Shown here piece by piece: positions 1 to 12,655 of a stretch of 64,000 bases of DNA. The notes under the pieces are model-generated. The model was not told the DNA's origin, did no database searches, and saw nothing but the letters and a program-made list of their open reading frames with translations. The stretch covers positions 571,699,469 through 571,763,468 of the forward strand of contig CM046876.1 of assembly GCA_025667525.1 (NCBI GenBank), written 5' to 3'. The translations under genes and the position numbers were made by a program. Numbering within the stretch: position 1 is the first letter of the stretch; every line of letters begins with the position of its first letter. The stretch comes from Glebionis coronaria (taxonomy: Eukaryota > Streptophyta > Magnoliopsida > Asterales > Asteraceae).

Positions 1-1149
1 CACAAGAAATCTGGTGCACAATTCGCTTTTCATGACAAACTTTTTGTAAAAAATGATTTACAAATTCTGTCCCATTGTCACTTCTGAAAACTTTAACATT
101 CCTTTTAAATTGATTTTTTAAAAGGTTATGAAAAATCTCAATTGAGATACCAACTTCATCTTTGGTTTTAATCAAGTACACCCAAACAGCTCTTGTGAAA
201 TCATCCACAATAGTAAGAAAGTATCTATGACCAGTGTGACTGGTCACCCTATAAGGACCCCATAAATCCAAATGAACAAGTTCACCAAGAGACTTAGTCT
301 TATGATCACTTAATGGAAAAGGTTCTCTAGTTTGTTTAGCCCTTTGACATATTTCACAAAATTCAGTTTGATCAGATGAGGTGATATTCAAAGAACCTTT
401 TAGAACATTTAGGGTTGGGTCAGCAGGGTGACCAAGTCTACAATGCCAATCATGTCTAGACAAAGAGCAAGTAAGCACATTGGAACCATTCACACAATTA
501 GTACCTTCTATATCTAAATAGTAAAGACCACCAGATTGCCTACCAGTCCCCAAAACATTTTTGAGATTCAAATCCTGATTTACAAAGAAACATTTATTTT
601 TATCAAAACAACAAAAATCTTATTATCCTTAGCCAATTTGTGAACAGAAACCAAAGTCACACAATAATCAGGTATAACAAGAACATCAAACATAACTAAA
701 CCATTTGAAAGCTTTAGATTGCCAATTTTAGAAATAATGGTTTCAGTCCCATTGGGATGAGCCACTTTGATGTGATCAAACACATTTTCTAATTCAGAAT
801 CATTGTTGGTCATATGTTGATTTGACCCAGAATCAACAACGTTCCCAATTTGCTCAAGTTTAGTTTTGATTTTGGTGTTAGAACAAAAAAACTTCTCAAA
901 GTTATCATTAAATATCCTAATGTTGTTAAAGTAAATACCTGCCATATTGGTTTGAACACTTTTTCCAGAAACATTAGTGCTACCATTGTTGTCTTTAATC
1001 ATGGAGTGCAAGGTGGCAAGTTACTCATCAGTGAAACCTGATGAGGAGGATGTCCCAACAGAATTGTTGGAGACATTTTTGCCTTTGAAACCTTGCCCCC
1101 CCCCCCCCTTTTCTTGCTAAAGTCAGGAGGATAACCAATAAGTTTAAAA
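1..1149 (-). pseudogene. Element A pol fragment: protease and integrase N-terminal part
   Basis: Read on the minus strand, this begins with the end of the gag nucleocapsid region. An aspartic protease follows with VVDSGSNQHMT near 810-840 (active-site DSG present), then a GAG-pre-integrase segment and the integrase core. The first catalytic Asp lies in HLDLWGP near 250-275 and the second in FRSDNGTEF near 75-90. The frame is open from 1011 to 580 and then shifts, so protease and integrase are in different frames. A run of about 14 C near 1096-1110 encodes a glycine stretch and is a likely indel site. The family's role is to cut the polyprotein and insert the cDNA; this copy cannot make an intact protein. 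Confidence 0.85.
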
Positions 1150-1154
1150 CATCT

Positions 1155-2143
1155 TGTAGGAAACGGTGTACACTTTTATTATATAAAATTGAATTTACAA
1201 TAAAATAACAGAAATTAAATTGACAGAATTTAAATGACAGAAAGTAATTTACAATAATGAAGAAAGCAGTAAAACAAGACGAGGCACGTGTTTAACACGC
1301 TTCCCTTAAAACAGCTTCGCCGTCTGTTTCCCAGGGTACAATGTCCAAAGCTGTTGTACAGCCGGACTAAACAAACTTGCCTGAAAGATCACGGAAGCCT
1401 TGCGTGTCTCTGATCGACGAGCTGCTGGAAAACTGTCTGGTACTGGAGTTAGGAAAAAGTTGTGTTTTTCTGATGATAAAACTTTATGAGACAGATTTAT
1501 TATATAGTGAAAATTTGCCTTGGTCACCAAGACAAAATATTTTGATCTATATAAAATATTCTGACATATGTGTTATTTCTATAACACGATTTGTAAATCA
1601 ATTATAAACACAAATTTATTCTAAATCTATTCCTAAAATAAATTACATAATTTTCTGGAAAAAATTCGAATTAGCAGCAAAAAAGATACCGAAATCTGCC
1701 CGCACCCAAGCCAGTTTTCGGAGCTGCATTCGTGTCCGCATGTCGCACGCTCGTGCACAGGTTCAGTAGCTTCGAACCCGTTTTTGGCCTAGAAATCCCA
1801 CTTTCTACACCCCCCCCCTGCGCGCGCGTAGGCGTGGGAGTAAAAACCCACAAATGAATATTGTAGGGTATAAACTAGGATTTCCTTATAAACATGTTTT
1901 CACTTCATGTTTCAAGCGATGTGGGACAAAATATTTTCCAAATATTGTGTTTCACGTGACCCACTTTAAGACACGATATCTCATTCATATTAACTCCATA
2001 TTAGACATACTTTAGCTCGTTGCGAAGCTCTCTTCGAGGATAACGCAAAGCTACTAAGTACTACGAATATATATAACATATACATATATAAAATCATGTC
2101 CAAAGTATTGAAATAACCATATTTTTCAAAACATTTTCCAACA
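1155..2143 (-). repeat. Element B 3' LTR
   Basis: This 989-bp LTR matches 7153-8143 along its length. It carries a C run followed by alternating CG (near 1808-1828) and a chance 74-codon ORF also present in the other LTR. The inner edge abuts a purine-rich tract on the minus strand. Confidence 0.93.
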
Positions 2144-2844
2144 ATCCCCTACATGAATGGGAATCGGTCGAAAACACACGAAAGTTTTGGCAAAATTTCT
2201 ACGGTTAAGTCCTGCATAGGATAGGTAGGTGTAACCCTTTAAACCTTCCCTTGTGAGATGCACTTAGTCTCCTAGATCTGAGTAGAAGCGATGTCCTTGA
2301 ACTCAACCTCTGTTTACGTAGACGACAATACACACTCACACAACTCTCCCTGACCTTGTCAAGTCCTCATAGTCGTGTTTGTTATGGTCATGAACACTCG
2401 CCTGGTTCTGCAAGAGCTCTTAGAAATTGCGCCCTCATAATTTCCTTCGAAGCGACCTCACTTCTATCTCACATAGGTGATTTCATCTTGAATCATTAAA
2501 AACATATGTTTTATGATTTCATCTTGAATCATTATGCTTTATGATTTCATCCTGAATCATTAAGCCATATGTTTAACCTCTCAACAAGTCACATTGTTCT
2601 AGGAATGAATGAGGAAAGTTCCTGTATTAAGTAACTCCCCCACATTGACGTGACTTCCCCTACATTTCTATGATTAGGTTGTCCTATTGAACCCAGATCT
2701 TGGGATCTCCAGTCAACTGGGTTAGGTTTTCCTTCATAGAAACTCATTCCTTCAAGGGCTTTAGTCCCATTCCTTTAGACGACTTACTAACTAACTCTCT
2801 GTTTAAGCCTTTCGTAAGCGGATCCGCAATGTTATCCTTTGACT
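2144..2844 (-). other. Element B polypurine tract and 3' untranslated region
   Basis: The complement of 2144-2155 reads CATGTAGGGGAT, the probable polypurine tract next to the 3' LTR. Between 2477 and 2570 there are about three imperfect copies of a unit containing TGATTTCATCTTGAATCATT. The rest, to the end of pol, shows no other coding potential. Confidence 0.7.
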
Positions 2845-5800
2845 TCAGATAGTTAATAGAGATAACTCCTGTTGAGAGTAGTTGTCGTACCGAATTATGT
2901 CAACGACAGATATGTCTATACTTTCCATTATACATTGTGTTATGAGCTCTGCCAATTGACTATCACAATGTATACTAATGGCCGTTACCGGTTTAGGCCA
3001 CCTGGGTATATCCTCTACGAATTGACGTAGCCATTCCGCCTCTTCTCCGTATTTATCTAACGCGATAAATTCTAATTCCATCGTGGACTTAGCTATTACA
3101 GTTTGCTTGGAAGACTTCCAAGATATAGCGGCCCCTCCCAGTGTAAACACATATCCACTGGTTGATCTAGAATCCTTTATGTCAGATATCCGATTTGCAT
3201 CACTGTATCCTTCAATAACAGATGGATATCTAGCATAATTCAATCCATAATCACGACTATATCTCAAATAATGAAGTACCCTAGTCATAGCTTTCCAATG
3301 TGCATCACTTGGATTACTAGTATACCTACTCAGCCTGCTAACAACATATGCTAAGTCAGGTCGGGTACATGTCATCAAATACATTAACATGCCAATAATT
3401 CTTGAATACTCTAATTGGGCAACACCTGCGCCTCTATTTTTAGATAGATGCAAACTGGTGTCAATTGGAGTTCTAGCTAGGCCGGAATCCCCCGCATTAT
3501 GAGTATTAAGAATTTTGTCCACGTAATTTGCTTGACTTAATGCAAGTCCACTTTAAGTTCGTATGATCTTTATTCCAAGGGCACATCAGCCAAACCCATA
3601 TCTTTCATGTCAAACTTTGATTTCAACATGTCTTTAGTAGACTTGATCATCTTGTTGTTACTGCCAACGATAAGCATATCATCGACATAAAGACACAAGA
3701 TTACATATCCACTATTTGTGTCTTTGACATAAACACACTTGTCGCATTCATTAATTTTGAATCCACCCTCTAGCATGGCGTGATCAAACTTTTGATGCCA
3801 TTGTTTTGGAGCTTGCTTTAAGCCATACAATGACTTAACAAGCCTACAAACTTTGCTCTCTTGTCCAGGATCCATGAAACCCTCGGGTTGGTTCATGTAT
3901 ATTTCTTCTTCTAAATCTCCATTTAGAAAAGCCGTTTTCACATCCATTTGGTGAACTTCTAAATTTCTTAATGCGGAAATAGCAAGAATCATCCTAATAG
4001 AAGTTAATCGCATAACAGGCGAATTAGTATCAAAGTAATCTAGACCTTCGCGTTGTCTAAAACCTTTGATCACCAATCTTGCTTTGTACTTATCAATGGT
4101 GCCATCAACTTTCATCTTCTTCTTGAAGATCCATTTATAGGCTAGTGGTTTACAACCAGGAGGTAAATCCACGAGCTCCCAAGTATGATTTTGTAAAATA
4201 GACTCTATTTCACTATTAATCGCTTCTTTCCATCGAGGCCCTTCTGAGGAATTTACAGCTTCTTGATAAGAAGTGGGTTCATTTTCTACCATAAAAGAGA
4301 CAAAATCGGGTCCAAATGATTTCTCGGTTCTCGCCCGTTTGCTTCTTCTAGGTTTAACCTCTTCTTCCTCGGGTTGATCTTGTCTCTCATCTTGGAGATC
4401 ATTATCATCTCGTTGTCTCTTATCTTGGACAACTGCATCATCTTTTCTAATGGTGCTTCTATTTTCCTTCTTTAAACAAGGAAATATGTTTTCAAAGAAG
4501 GACGCATTCCTTGATTCCATAACTGTGTTCTTGTGTATATCTGGATTTTTCGAATCATGTACAATGAAACGATACGCACTGCTATTCTTAGCATATCCAA
4601 TAAATATACAATCCACAGATTTAGGTCCAATCGTTTGGGCCTTAGGTGTCGGCACAGCTACCTTGGCTAGACACCCCCACACTCGTAAGTACTGGTATGA
4701 TGGTTTTCTTCCCATCCACAATTCATATGGGGTTTCCTCTTTATCCTTACGAGGTATCTTGTTTAAAAGATAAGTAGGCGTTAGAATGGCTTCCCCCCAC
4801 ATGTCCCGGTTCAAACCAGAACTTAACAACATGGCATTAACCATTTCTTTCAAGGTACGGTTCTTCCTTTCGACAATACCGTTTTGCTAAGGTGAATAAG
4901 GAGCAGTAAACTCGTATCTAATTCGTTTCGCACATAGATCAGCAAAAGGAGACACATATTCACCTCCTCTATCACTTTGTACAACCTTGATTTTCCTACC
5001 AAGTTGATTCTCAACTTCGGTTTTGTATAGAACAAACTTGTCTATAGCTTCATCTTTACTTTTCAACAAGTAAACGTAGCAGTACTTTGTGCAATCATCA
5101 ATAAACGTGATGAAGTACTTATTGCCACCTTTCGTGGGTAGTGATTTCAAATCACATATGTCTGTGTGTATCATATCAAGTGGTTCGGTTTTTCGTTCAA
5201 TCGATTTGAAAGATGATCTTGTAAGTTTGGCTTCGACACAAGTTTCACACTTATAATTTGAATCAATATGAAAATTTGGTATGCCATTAAATTTAATCAA
5301 ACAACGCACTGAATTAAAATTAACATGTCCAAGACGATCATGCCACACATTAGAAGACTCAATCAAGTAAGCAGAATAATTCATTTTATTGATAGCATTC
5401 TTAACAACTATTACATTGAGCTTAAACATACCATTCAGGGCATACCCCTTACCAACATACATTTGATTCTTAGAAAGTACAACTTTATCAGACTAAAAAA
5501 CAAGACGAAAACCAAACTTATTCAAAACCCATCCGGACACAAGATTCTTGCGAATCTCCGAAACATACAAGACTTTAGTCAACTTGAGCTCTTTCTCGGA
5601 TGTCATCTTCAAAATAACATCTCCTTCGCCCTTGATATCAGTAGTTGCAGAGTTGCCCATGTACAGCTTCTCTCCATTGTCAACCGCTATGAAAGAGTGA
5701 AACATACTCTTGTCAGCACACACATGACGGGTTGCCCCAGTATCAACCCACCAATCATTATTATTAGAACCTACCAGGTTAACTTCAGAGATCATGGTAA

Positions 5801-6770
5801 AGACATCAGACACCATAGCAATCATGTCCACATTATCATTCACCATATTAGCCTCGCGTGGAGTCACCCGCTTTGGCGCATTGCAATTAGCAGCACGATG
5901 ACCTAGCTTGTCACAGTTGAAGCAATTTACTTGGAACTTCTGCTTTGCAATTCCACCTTTAGGAGCAAGGTACTCAGACTTCCCTTTGCTCTTCTTGTCA
6001 TAATTCCCTTTGCCAAAGCTCTTGCCTTTAGACTTTGAAGAAGGCGAACCATGCTCAACCATATTTGCCTTGGTAGAATCAGGTGTATAAGTGTTTTTCT
6101 GAGCCGGCTTGTTGTCCTCTTCAATACGAAGACGAACAACCAAGTCTTCAAAAATCATCTCCTTTCGCTTATGCTTCAAGTAGTTTTTAAATTCTACCCA
6201 GCTTGGAGGTAACTTTTCAATGATAGCAACAACTTGAAAAGTTTCACTCAAAGTCATACCCTCAGCATGAATGTCGTGTAGCAAAACCTGCAGATCTTGA
6301 ACCTGAGTTATCACACTCTTTGAATCAACCATCTTGTAATCCAAAAAACGAGCTACCACGAACTTCTTTGTACCAGCATCCTCAGTTTTGTACTTGCGTT
6401 CCAACGACTCCCATAATTCTTTGGCAGTCTTAGTCTTGCAGTACACATTATACAAAGAGTCCACCAAACCATTCAGAATGTAGTTGTGACACAAGAAGTC
6501 TGAATGTTTCCATGCTTCAGCAGCCTGCACGGCTTGTTGATTTTCGGGTACACCTTCTTTAGGAGGTTCCACCTGAGGTACAGTCTCCTTTAAGAACTTC
6601 GCAAGGTTCAAAGTAGTGAGATAGAAGAATATCTTTTGCTGCCACCTCTTAAAATTCTGCCCATTGAATTTTTCTGGTTTTTCAGCATGATTAGCAACTG
6701 TGTGGGTAACTGGCGCAACATTTACTTTCACAATAGTAGTTGCAGGAGTTTCAAGAGTGCTGGTAGACAT
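2845..6770 (-). pseudogene. Element B gag-pol polyprotein, broken
   Basis: The frame starts at 6770 with a UBN2-type gag (residues 30-250). A zinc knuckle [14 protein letters not shown] follows, then a protease with [12 protein letters not shown] (active-site DTG) near residue 340. After an in-frame TAG at 5493 the same frame holds pre-integrase and integrase (HTDIC and VQSDRGGEY) to a TAG near 4887. It then continues through the integrase C-terminus and RT with [10 protein letters not shown] and YVDD (about 3670-3690). A frameshift plus a stop between 3570 and 3522 separates the RT end and RNase H (STSGYVF motif, 3522-2845). The order PR-IN-RT-RH is diagnostic of copia. Four or so lesions make it non-functional. 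Confidence 0.92.
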
Positions 6771-7152
6771 TATGAAAGATCAAACAAGATCAAAACACAA
6801 ACAGTTAGACAACTGTTATAAATCTGTATATAAGAAATTCAATCGTGATCTCTATATACTTATAGTGGATCTACTTCAAAGAAACTTAATCTTGGTTTCA
6901 ATGAATCAGATGCAATTATCAAATATATCAGTTTAACAGAAACACAATCCTGGTTTCTATATAAACTGATAAGAACAACTGCTTAATGAAAAACGTTAGA
7001 GATCTGTTAATTAAAATCTGTAAAATTAAAACTGATTTCCAGTGAAACTAAATCCTGGTTTCGGCAGAAACAGTTTATAATAAATCTGATAAAAATCATT
7101 AATCCGATTTAATAAACGTTTTAATTCTGTTAAACAGATTGCGTTTTAAGAT
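6771..7152 (-). other. Element B leader between 5' LTR and gag
   Basis: This is an untranslated leader of about 380 bp, AT-rich, with three copies of a phrase close to AATCCTGGTTTC (near 6889, 6947 and 7044). The sequence next to the LTR (complement begins ATCTTAAAACGC) is not the tRNA-Met primer site used by the other elements here. I do not recognise which tRNA, if any, it matches. Confidence 0.6.
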
Positions 7153-8143
7153 TGTAGGAAACGATATATACTTTTATTATATAAAATCGAATTTACAATA
7201 AAATAACAGAAATTAAATTGACAGAATTTAAACGACAGAAAGTAATTAACAGTAATGAAGAAAGCAGTAAAACAAGACAAGGCACGTGTTTAACACGCTT
7301 TCCTTAAAACAGATTCGCCGTCTGTTTCTTAGGGTACAACGTCCAAAGCTGTTGTACAGCCGGACTAAACAAACTTGCCTGAAAGATCACGGAAGCTTTG
7401 TGTGTTTCTGATCGACGAGCTGCTGGAAAACTGTCTGGTAATGGAGTTAGGAAAAAGCTGTGTTTTTCTGATGATAAAACTGAATGAGACAGATTTATTA
7501 TATAGTGAAAATTTGCCTTGGTCACCAAGACAAAATATTCTGATCTATATAAAATATTCTGACATATCTGTTATTTCTATAACACGATTTGTAAATCAAT
7601 TATAAACACAAATTTATTCTAAATCTATTCCTAAAATAGATTACAGAATTTTCTGGAAAAGAATCGAATTTGCAGCAAATAAGATACCGAAATCTGCCTG
7701 CACCCAAGCCAGTTTTCGGAGCTGCATTCGTGTTCGCATGTCGCGCGCTCGTGCACAAGTTTAGTAGTTTCGAACCCGTTTTTAGCCTAGAAATCTCACT
7801 TTCTGCACCCTCCCACCCTGCGCGCGCGTAGGCGTGGGAGTAAAAACCCACAAATGAATATTGTAGGGTATAAACCAGGATTTCCTTATAAACATGTTTT
7901 CACTTCATGTTTCAAGCGATGTGGGACAAAATATTTTCCAAATATTGTGTTTCACGTGACTCACTTTGAGACACGATATCTCATTCATATTAACTCCATA
8001 TTGGACATACTTTAGCTCGTTGTGAAGCTCTCTTCGAGGAGAACGCAAAGCTACTAAGTACTACGAATATATATGACATATACATATATAAAATTATGTC
8101 CAAAGTATTGCAAAAACCATATTTTGCAAAACATTTTCCAACA
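7153..8143 (-). repeat. Element B 5' LTR
   Basis: This 991-bp LTR is partner of 1155-2143, with TG and CA ends. The target duplication CATCT follows at 8144-8148. Confidence 0.93.
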
Positions 8144-8148
8144 CATCT

Positions 8149-9101
8149 ATCAATAGTATGACCATTATAACCATAATTCTCACAAACAATTTTAGGAATA
8201 GAGTTACCAAAGAGTCTAAACACATTATTTGTAGGAGCATTAGGTCTAAATCTAGTGGTGACAGAGCTAGGTCTAAACATGCTATTGTTACCATTGTAAG
8301 GTCTATAATTACCACTGTTAGTGTTCTAATTTCTCTGAAAGTTGTTTCTAGCAGGACCATTAGACAAGAATGCAGATGTCTGAGTACTTTAGGAGGACCC
8401 AGCAAGAGTTCCAGATGTTAACCTGTTAGACTCCTCACTGGAAATTATAGCATAGGCACCCTTAACATCTGGCAGACTTTCCTTAGACAGAATAGAACTT
8501 CTAATGCTCATATAAGAGTCATCCAACCCGGTCAAGAATTGAAAAAGCTTTAACAACTGATTATGTTTCTTAAATTCACTATAAGCAGAACACACACAAT
8601 TAGGCAACTCAATCATAGCATCATATTATTTTCAATAAGCATTCAATTTGTGGTAATAATCAGACAAATTAGACCCATTATGCTTAAGAGTATTAATCTT
8701 ATGATGAAGATTGAATATAATAGACCCATCAACTTTATGGTAAGTTTCTTTAAGTTTATTCCAAACATGCTTAGCCCTTTTTGAAAAAAATTGACCAAGG
8801 AATAATTCCTCAGATATAGAATTCAGAATCCACCCAAGAACCACATCATTACTCTATCCAACTGTTTTTTCAAAATCTCATCAGTTATGGACCTTTTACA
8901 AGACCCATCAATAAAACCAATTTTGTTTTTTCCTTCCAAAGCCAATAACATAGCATTAGCCCAAACTTGATAATTTTTAGTACCCTTAAGTTTAACACTC
9001 ACAACAGTCAACACAACAATATCATTAGGGTGTAAATACAAAGGGTCACTCAAGTCAAGTTTACTAATGAGTGTAAATGGATCAGTCACACTCAAAGTAT
9101 C
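8149..9101 (-). pseudogene. Element A gag fragment
   Basis: On the minus strand, 9101-8823 encodes a copia gag N-terminal domain ending near KIGFIDGSCKR, typical of UBN2/DUF4219-type gags. A frameshift near 8840 follows, then a second frame runs to about 8150 with several in-frame stops. A single zinc knuckle near 8150-8190 reads CENYGYNGHTIDRC: the second cysteine of the usual CX2CX4HX4C is replaced by tyrosine, which should weaken RNA binding. The B insertion cuts the gene a few codons after this knuckle. This is a clear gag relic with no function as it stands. Confidence 0.83.
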
Positions 9102-9592
9102 TGTTGATCCCAAACTTAGATTGATTTAGCTTTGTGTAAACGAGATTAAATCAAGTTAAACACTTAGAGAAACTTCGTTGTATAAACAATTCAAGTACTA
9201 TGCGGAATTAATACTTGAATAAAGAACAAACAAAACAGATAAACCAAACTTTCACTTTGATTGATGATCGAACTTGTGTACAATGAAAGTGTTAAAACAT
9301 ATATTAAACTAAAACCTAAAGGCCTCCTTCTATAGATTAAGGAACCTTGTACAAGAGTCTACGTATCAGCTATTTTAGGAAAAGATAAACATAGAAAATA
9401 CATTGTCGAACATATCTTTACTAGAAACATAAAACGTGTAGACTAAGTATTCTGTCAGTGCTTGGACGCCTTCTCATCAGTGCTTGATTTCTTCTTGTCA
9501 ACGCTTGATCTGTCAACGCTTGATTTCTTCTTATCAACGTCTAATTTCCTTTTGTCAGCGTCTAAGTGTCTTGGCTCATTTTATTCCCAACA
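9102..9592 (-). repeat. Element C 3' LTR
   Basis: This 491-bp LTR pairs with 20311-20801. Six degenerate units beginning TCAGTG, TCAACG or TCAGCG lie at about 9455-9570. The TATA box of the other LTR is mutated here (TATAGAAGG). Confidence 0.95.
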
Positions 9593-9610
9593 ATCCTCCC
9601 CTAAACTTGA
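9593..9610 (-). promoter_or_regulatory. Element C polypurine tract
   Basis: The complement reads CAAGTTTAGGGGAGGAT, directly next to the 3' LTR. This is the expected primer for plus-strand cDNA synthesis. Confidence 0.8.
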
Positions 9611-9676
9611 TATCTACTCTAATAATCAAGTTTCTAAATAAAAACTAAGTACAAGGAGGATTCTTACAAATACAAA

Positions 9677-12655
9677 TCACTTGTTAGTTAGGAAATAAAT
9701 AAACCTAATAAAATCTTTGCCAACATCACTTGTGTAATCCATTTCCAGCTGTATTGACACCATTTTCTTCAAAACTTCCTTGGACATGGGATATTCAGCA
9801 TCCACAAGAATATAATCTGAAAACTTTATAGTACTCAAATGATAAACACCAGCTGCTGAATGTAGACGCCATTGAAGTCCACTAATATCATCCAGATCCA
9901 ACCATATTAGATCTTCATCATTTGGCTCATACATCCTCTTGAATGTGGACCAAATCTTTATTCCATTGACTGAAGTAGGTGCTTCAGCCTCACACTTGGT
10001 CTTCATCAATCCCCAAAGATCTACCAAGTCTTCCCTATCTAGGCTTGCAAACAAAGAGATAAGAGTGGCAAAAGTATGTACCTTTTTTCCATATCTACCA
10101 ATCATCCAAAACCCACTTGCATCTTCTTTATAGTGAACTATAGGGTTCATAGAATCATAAGGTAATACCTCTGTAATATGTGAAGCTTCCAAAGGTGAGA
10201 GCTTAATACTCTTTCTAATAACTGCTTCACTAGGATTCACTCTATCCAAATTCTTTGGGAAATCAATTGGAAGTCCCCTTTTCATAGGCCTTGGTGCAAT
10301 TGAAGCCTTTTGAATCTGCATCTCTTCTACAAGTTCTTCCTTTCTTTCATCAGAAAGAAGTCTAATAGTATTCTCCTCTTGAATACTTGCCCATATGAGA
10401 TAAGCACGAAACTCCAATTCATCAAAGGATAAATCCTGCGACTTCTTGAAAGTCCAACCCCCTTGATGACATCTAAGAAGCATATAGTAGAGTTCCCTTC
10501 TATCCTTCTTAGTATGTGAAAGAACCTGGCTAGCCTTATACTTCAAAATTACCTTGCAATCTCTTTGAACTCTTAGCAGAATCTCCAAACCCCAAATTTG
10601 ATCTGAAATGGTCATGCTTGGATTCTCCATAACTGTATTCTCCCATGCAAAGTACATCTTGTCTACTTCAGGCATCTCATAATCAACTTGCATTTTCAAC
10701 TCCTCAAGCCTTTCCTTAGCCAACTCATCACCATATTCAAGCCTTTATGGATCTTTAATAATCATCACACTTGAATCAGTACTCTCATCATCACTACCCT
10801 CCTTATTCTCAATAGAAGTCTCCTTCATCCTCTCATTTTCCTCAAGTTTTGCAGCCAAAATAGAATCAAAATGCACTTGGGCTGCATCCTTGGGAACTTC
10901 TGCTTCTACCATAATTCCTTTACCTTTATCCAATACATCAATAGTGGGTAAAGAAGTTGATGGTACCTGTGTAAACACCTCCTTGATGATAGCTGATGAC
11001 TGGGATACATCAACCATATCTGCAGGTCTATCAGCGTCCAAAACCTGAATGTCAACGCTTACTTTACTCTTGTCAGCGCTTGGCTTTGTGAACTTCTATA
11101 ACATTTCAGTAAAAGAAACATTTAAATTTGTAGGGGTAACCAATGAAGCATCAAAAACTGGTTGCCTCTTCAAATCTGTTAGAGCCTTAGCTATACCCAA
11201 AGAATCTCCTTCATGTGAGCCTTTGTCACTCACATGTACCTGTTCATCCTCCCCTTTGGAAGAATCCTCCTCTCTACGACTAGTGTTAGCACCTTCCAAA
11301 ATAACAATCCTCTCCCTCAATTGCTTGAGTTTAAGGCCTTGTGTGTTGACAGTATGTACAAGGTCTGCATTTTGATTTTGCAAGCGAATGCAGACAGCCG
11401 TCAATTCCGAAATTATGTAAGGTTCCAATCTGCCCTCCTCTAGAATGGGAATTTGACCTCCCAAAGTAGATTCATGGGGCATGGATGGGGTCTTAAGTAT
11501 GTTAGGACTGTCTTGGTCTGCTTCTAAGCTAGAACCAGTAGTCCCAGCCCCACCCATGTCACCAATCATACTTGTGGTGGTGGTTCTCTCTGCAACATGG
11601 CTAGGACCACCAGAGGAGAACACTCCAGTAGTCTTTTGGCATTTAATAAACCTATATTCTGGTGGTGTAGAAGATGGAGTGGATTGAGTGTCTGTTTGAA
11701 GGTTAAGGGGTGTTTAGGTTTGTGGAAAAAGGGTGTCAGCGTTTGGATTTGGTATGTCAACGCCAACATTTAAAGTGTCAGCCTTGAATGGTTCTTAGTC
11801 AACTTCTATTTGCTGGGGTGATGGTGATTGTGCAGGCAATGGGCCTGGTTGTGGTTGTGGGTCTGGTTGTGGGTTTGTTGCTGCAATAACAGCAAGCATA
11901 GCTTGGGTGAGGGGTAGGCCTCTATAAGGTTCAGAGTTCATCTTCCCAAAATTTGCTTTCTTTTGAATAGGGATGGTATAAAAATCATTGTGATCCCTAT
12001 TGCAGTATTGTTGTAAATCAAACACCATTTGTAAAAACCTTGGGTAAGCAAGAGTCATCTTGTTACCCTTGTTATGACACATGCCATCAAGAATCATTTT
12101 CGAAAAATTATATTTTTGCCCAGTTGCAATACACACAATGGCACTCCTAATAGATCGGTTGATTTCATTGTGTGCAGTACATTTGGGACTCAAACATTGA
12201 AGAATAAAATGTATCAAGTACTTCCAAGATGGGGGAAATTCCTGTTTTGTATATTTGTTTAATTGGCCTTCTTCAGGCAAAGGATAACCCAAAGCTTGGA
12301 GTCCTTGTTATAGCTCTGCAATGGGAAGGGTGGTTATACCATCTGCATCATTAAGATGCAAAGCTTGGCGAACCAAAGCTTCAGTAACCACCCATGGAAC
12401 CCTATGGACAATAGCAGTCAATGTATTCACTTCATTAACTGTTGAGGAAGTTACAGTATTCCAAAACTGTTTAATGTGTGTGACAGTGATAAGAGGAGCA
12501 TGAGAAAGTGCATACCTTAATGGGGATGCATTCAAATACTCAACCATTTGAGTATATTGGGGAAACAGAGTATTATCATCTTGTAAATAAGCAACCATGT
12601 TATGTTGACTCCTGAACCCCAATTCCAAATCTCTAGATTTAAACTTAGGTGCCAT
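9677..12655 (-). pseudogene. Element C ORF3: about 990-codon frame after pol, unknown function
   Basis: On the minus strand one reading frame runs from the ATG at 12655 to a stop at 9677. It is broken only by in-frame stops (ends near 12308, 11795, 11715, 11096 and 10745) with no frameshift. The N-terminal 300 residues are globular-looking (motif FWNTVTSS, then a WKYLIHFILQCLSPK segment). A proline-rich stretch follows (QPDPQPQPGPLPAQSPSPQQ). A likely coiled coil is near 11330-11290 (LKLKQLRERIVILEG). An acidic, serine-rich part follows, and a 348-residue C-terminal domain covers 10723-9677. I see no signal peptide or clear membrane segment, so an envelope role is not supported. I recall related sequences in Asteraceae genomes under unreliable names. 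Its place after pol matches the extra ORF of some Sireviruses. Confidence 0.8.

Larger units (their letters stand above)
1155..8143 (-). mobile_element. Element B: Ty1/copia (TNT1-like) retrotransposon inserted in A
   Basis: This is a complete 6,989-bp element with LTRs of 989 and 991 bp beginning TGTAGG and ending CCAACA. It is flanked by the direct repeat CATCT (1150-1154 and 8144-8148). It splits the gag of element A. I count roughly 5 percent differences between its LTRs, mostly transitions, so it is older than C. Order on the minus strand: 5' LTR at right, leader, gag-pol, 3' untranslated region, polypurine tract, 3' LTR at left. Confidence 0.95.

Noticed and set aside
1306..1530. 74-codon minus-strand ORF in the left B LTR, also open in the right LTR (7304-7528)
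   Set aside because: It lies wholly inside the LTRs and the two copies differ at about six residues with no sign of constraint; it has no recognisable domain.
9677..12655. ORF3 of C as a viral envelope gene
   Set aside because: No signal peptide, no long hydrophobic segment and no cysteine pattern of a surface protein. Position alone is not enough.
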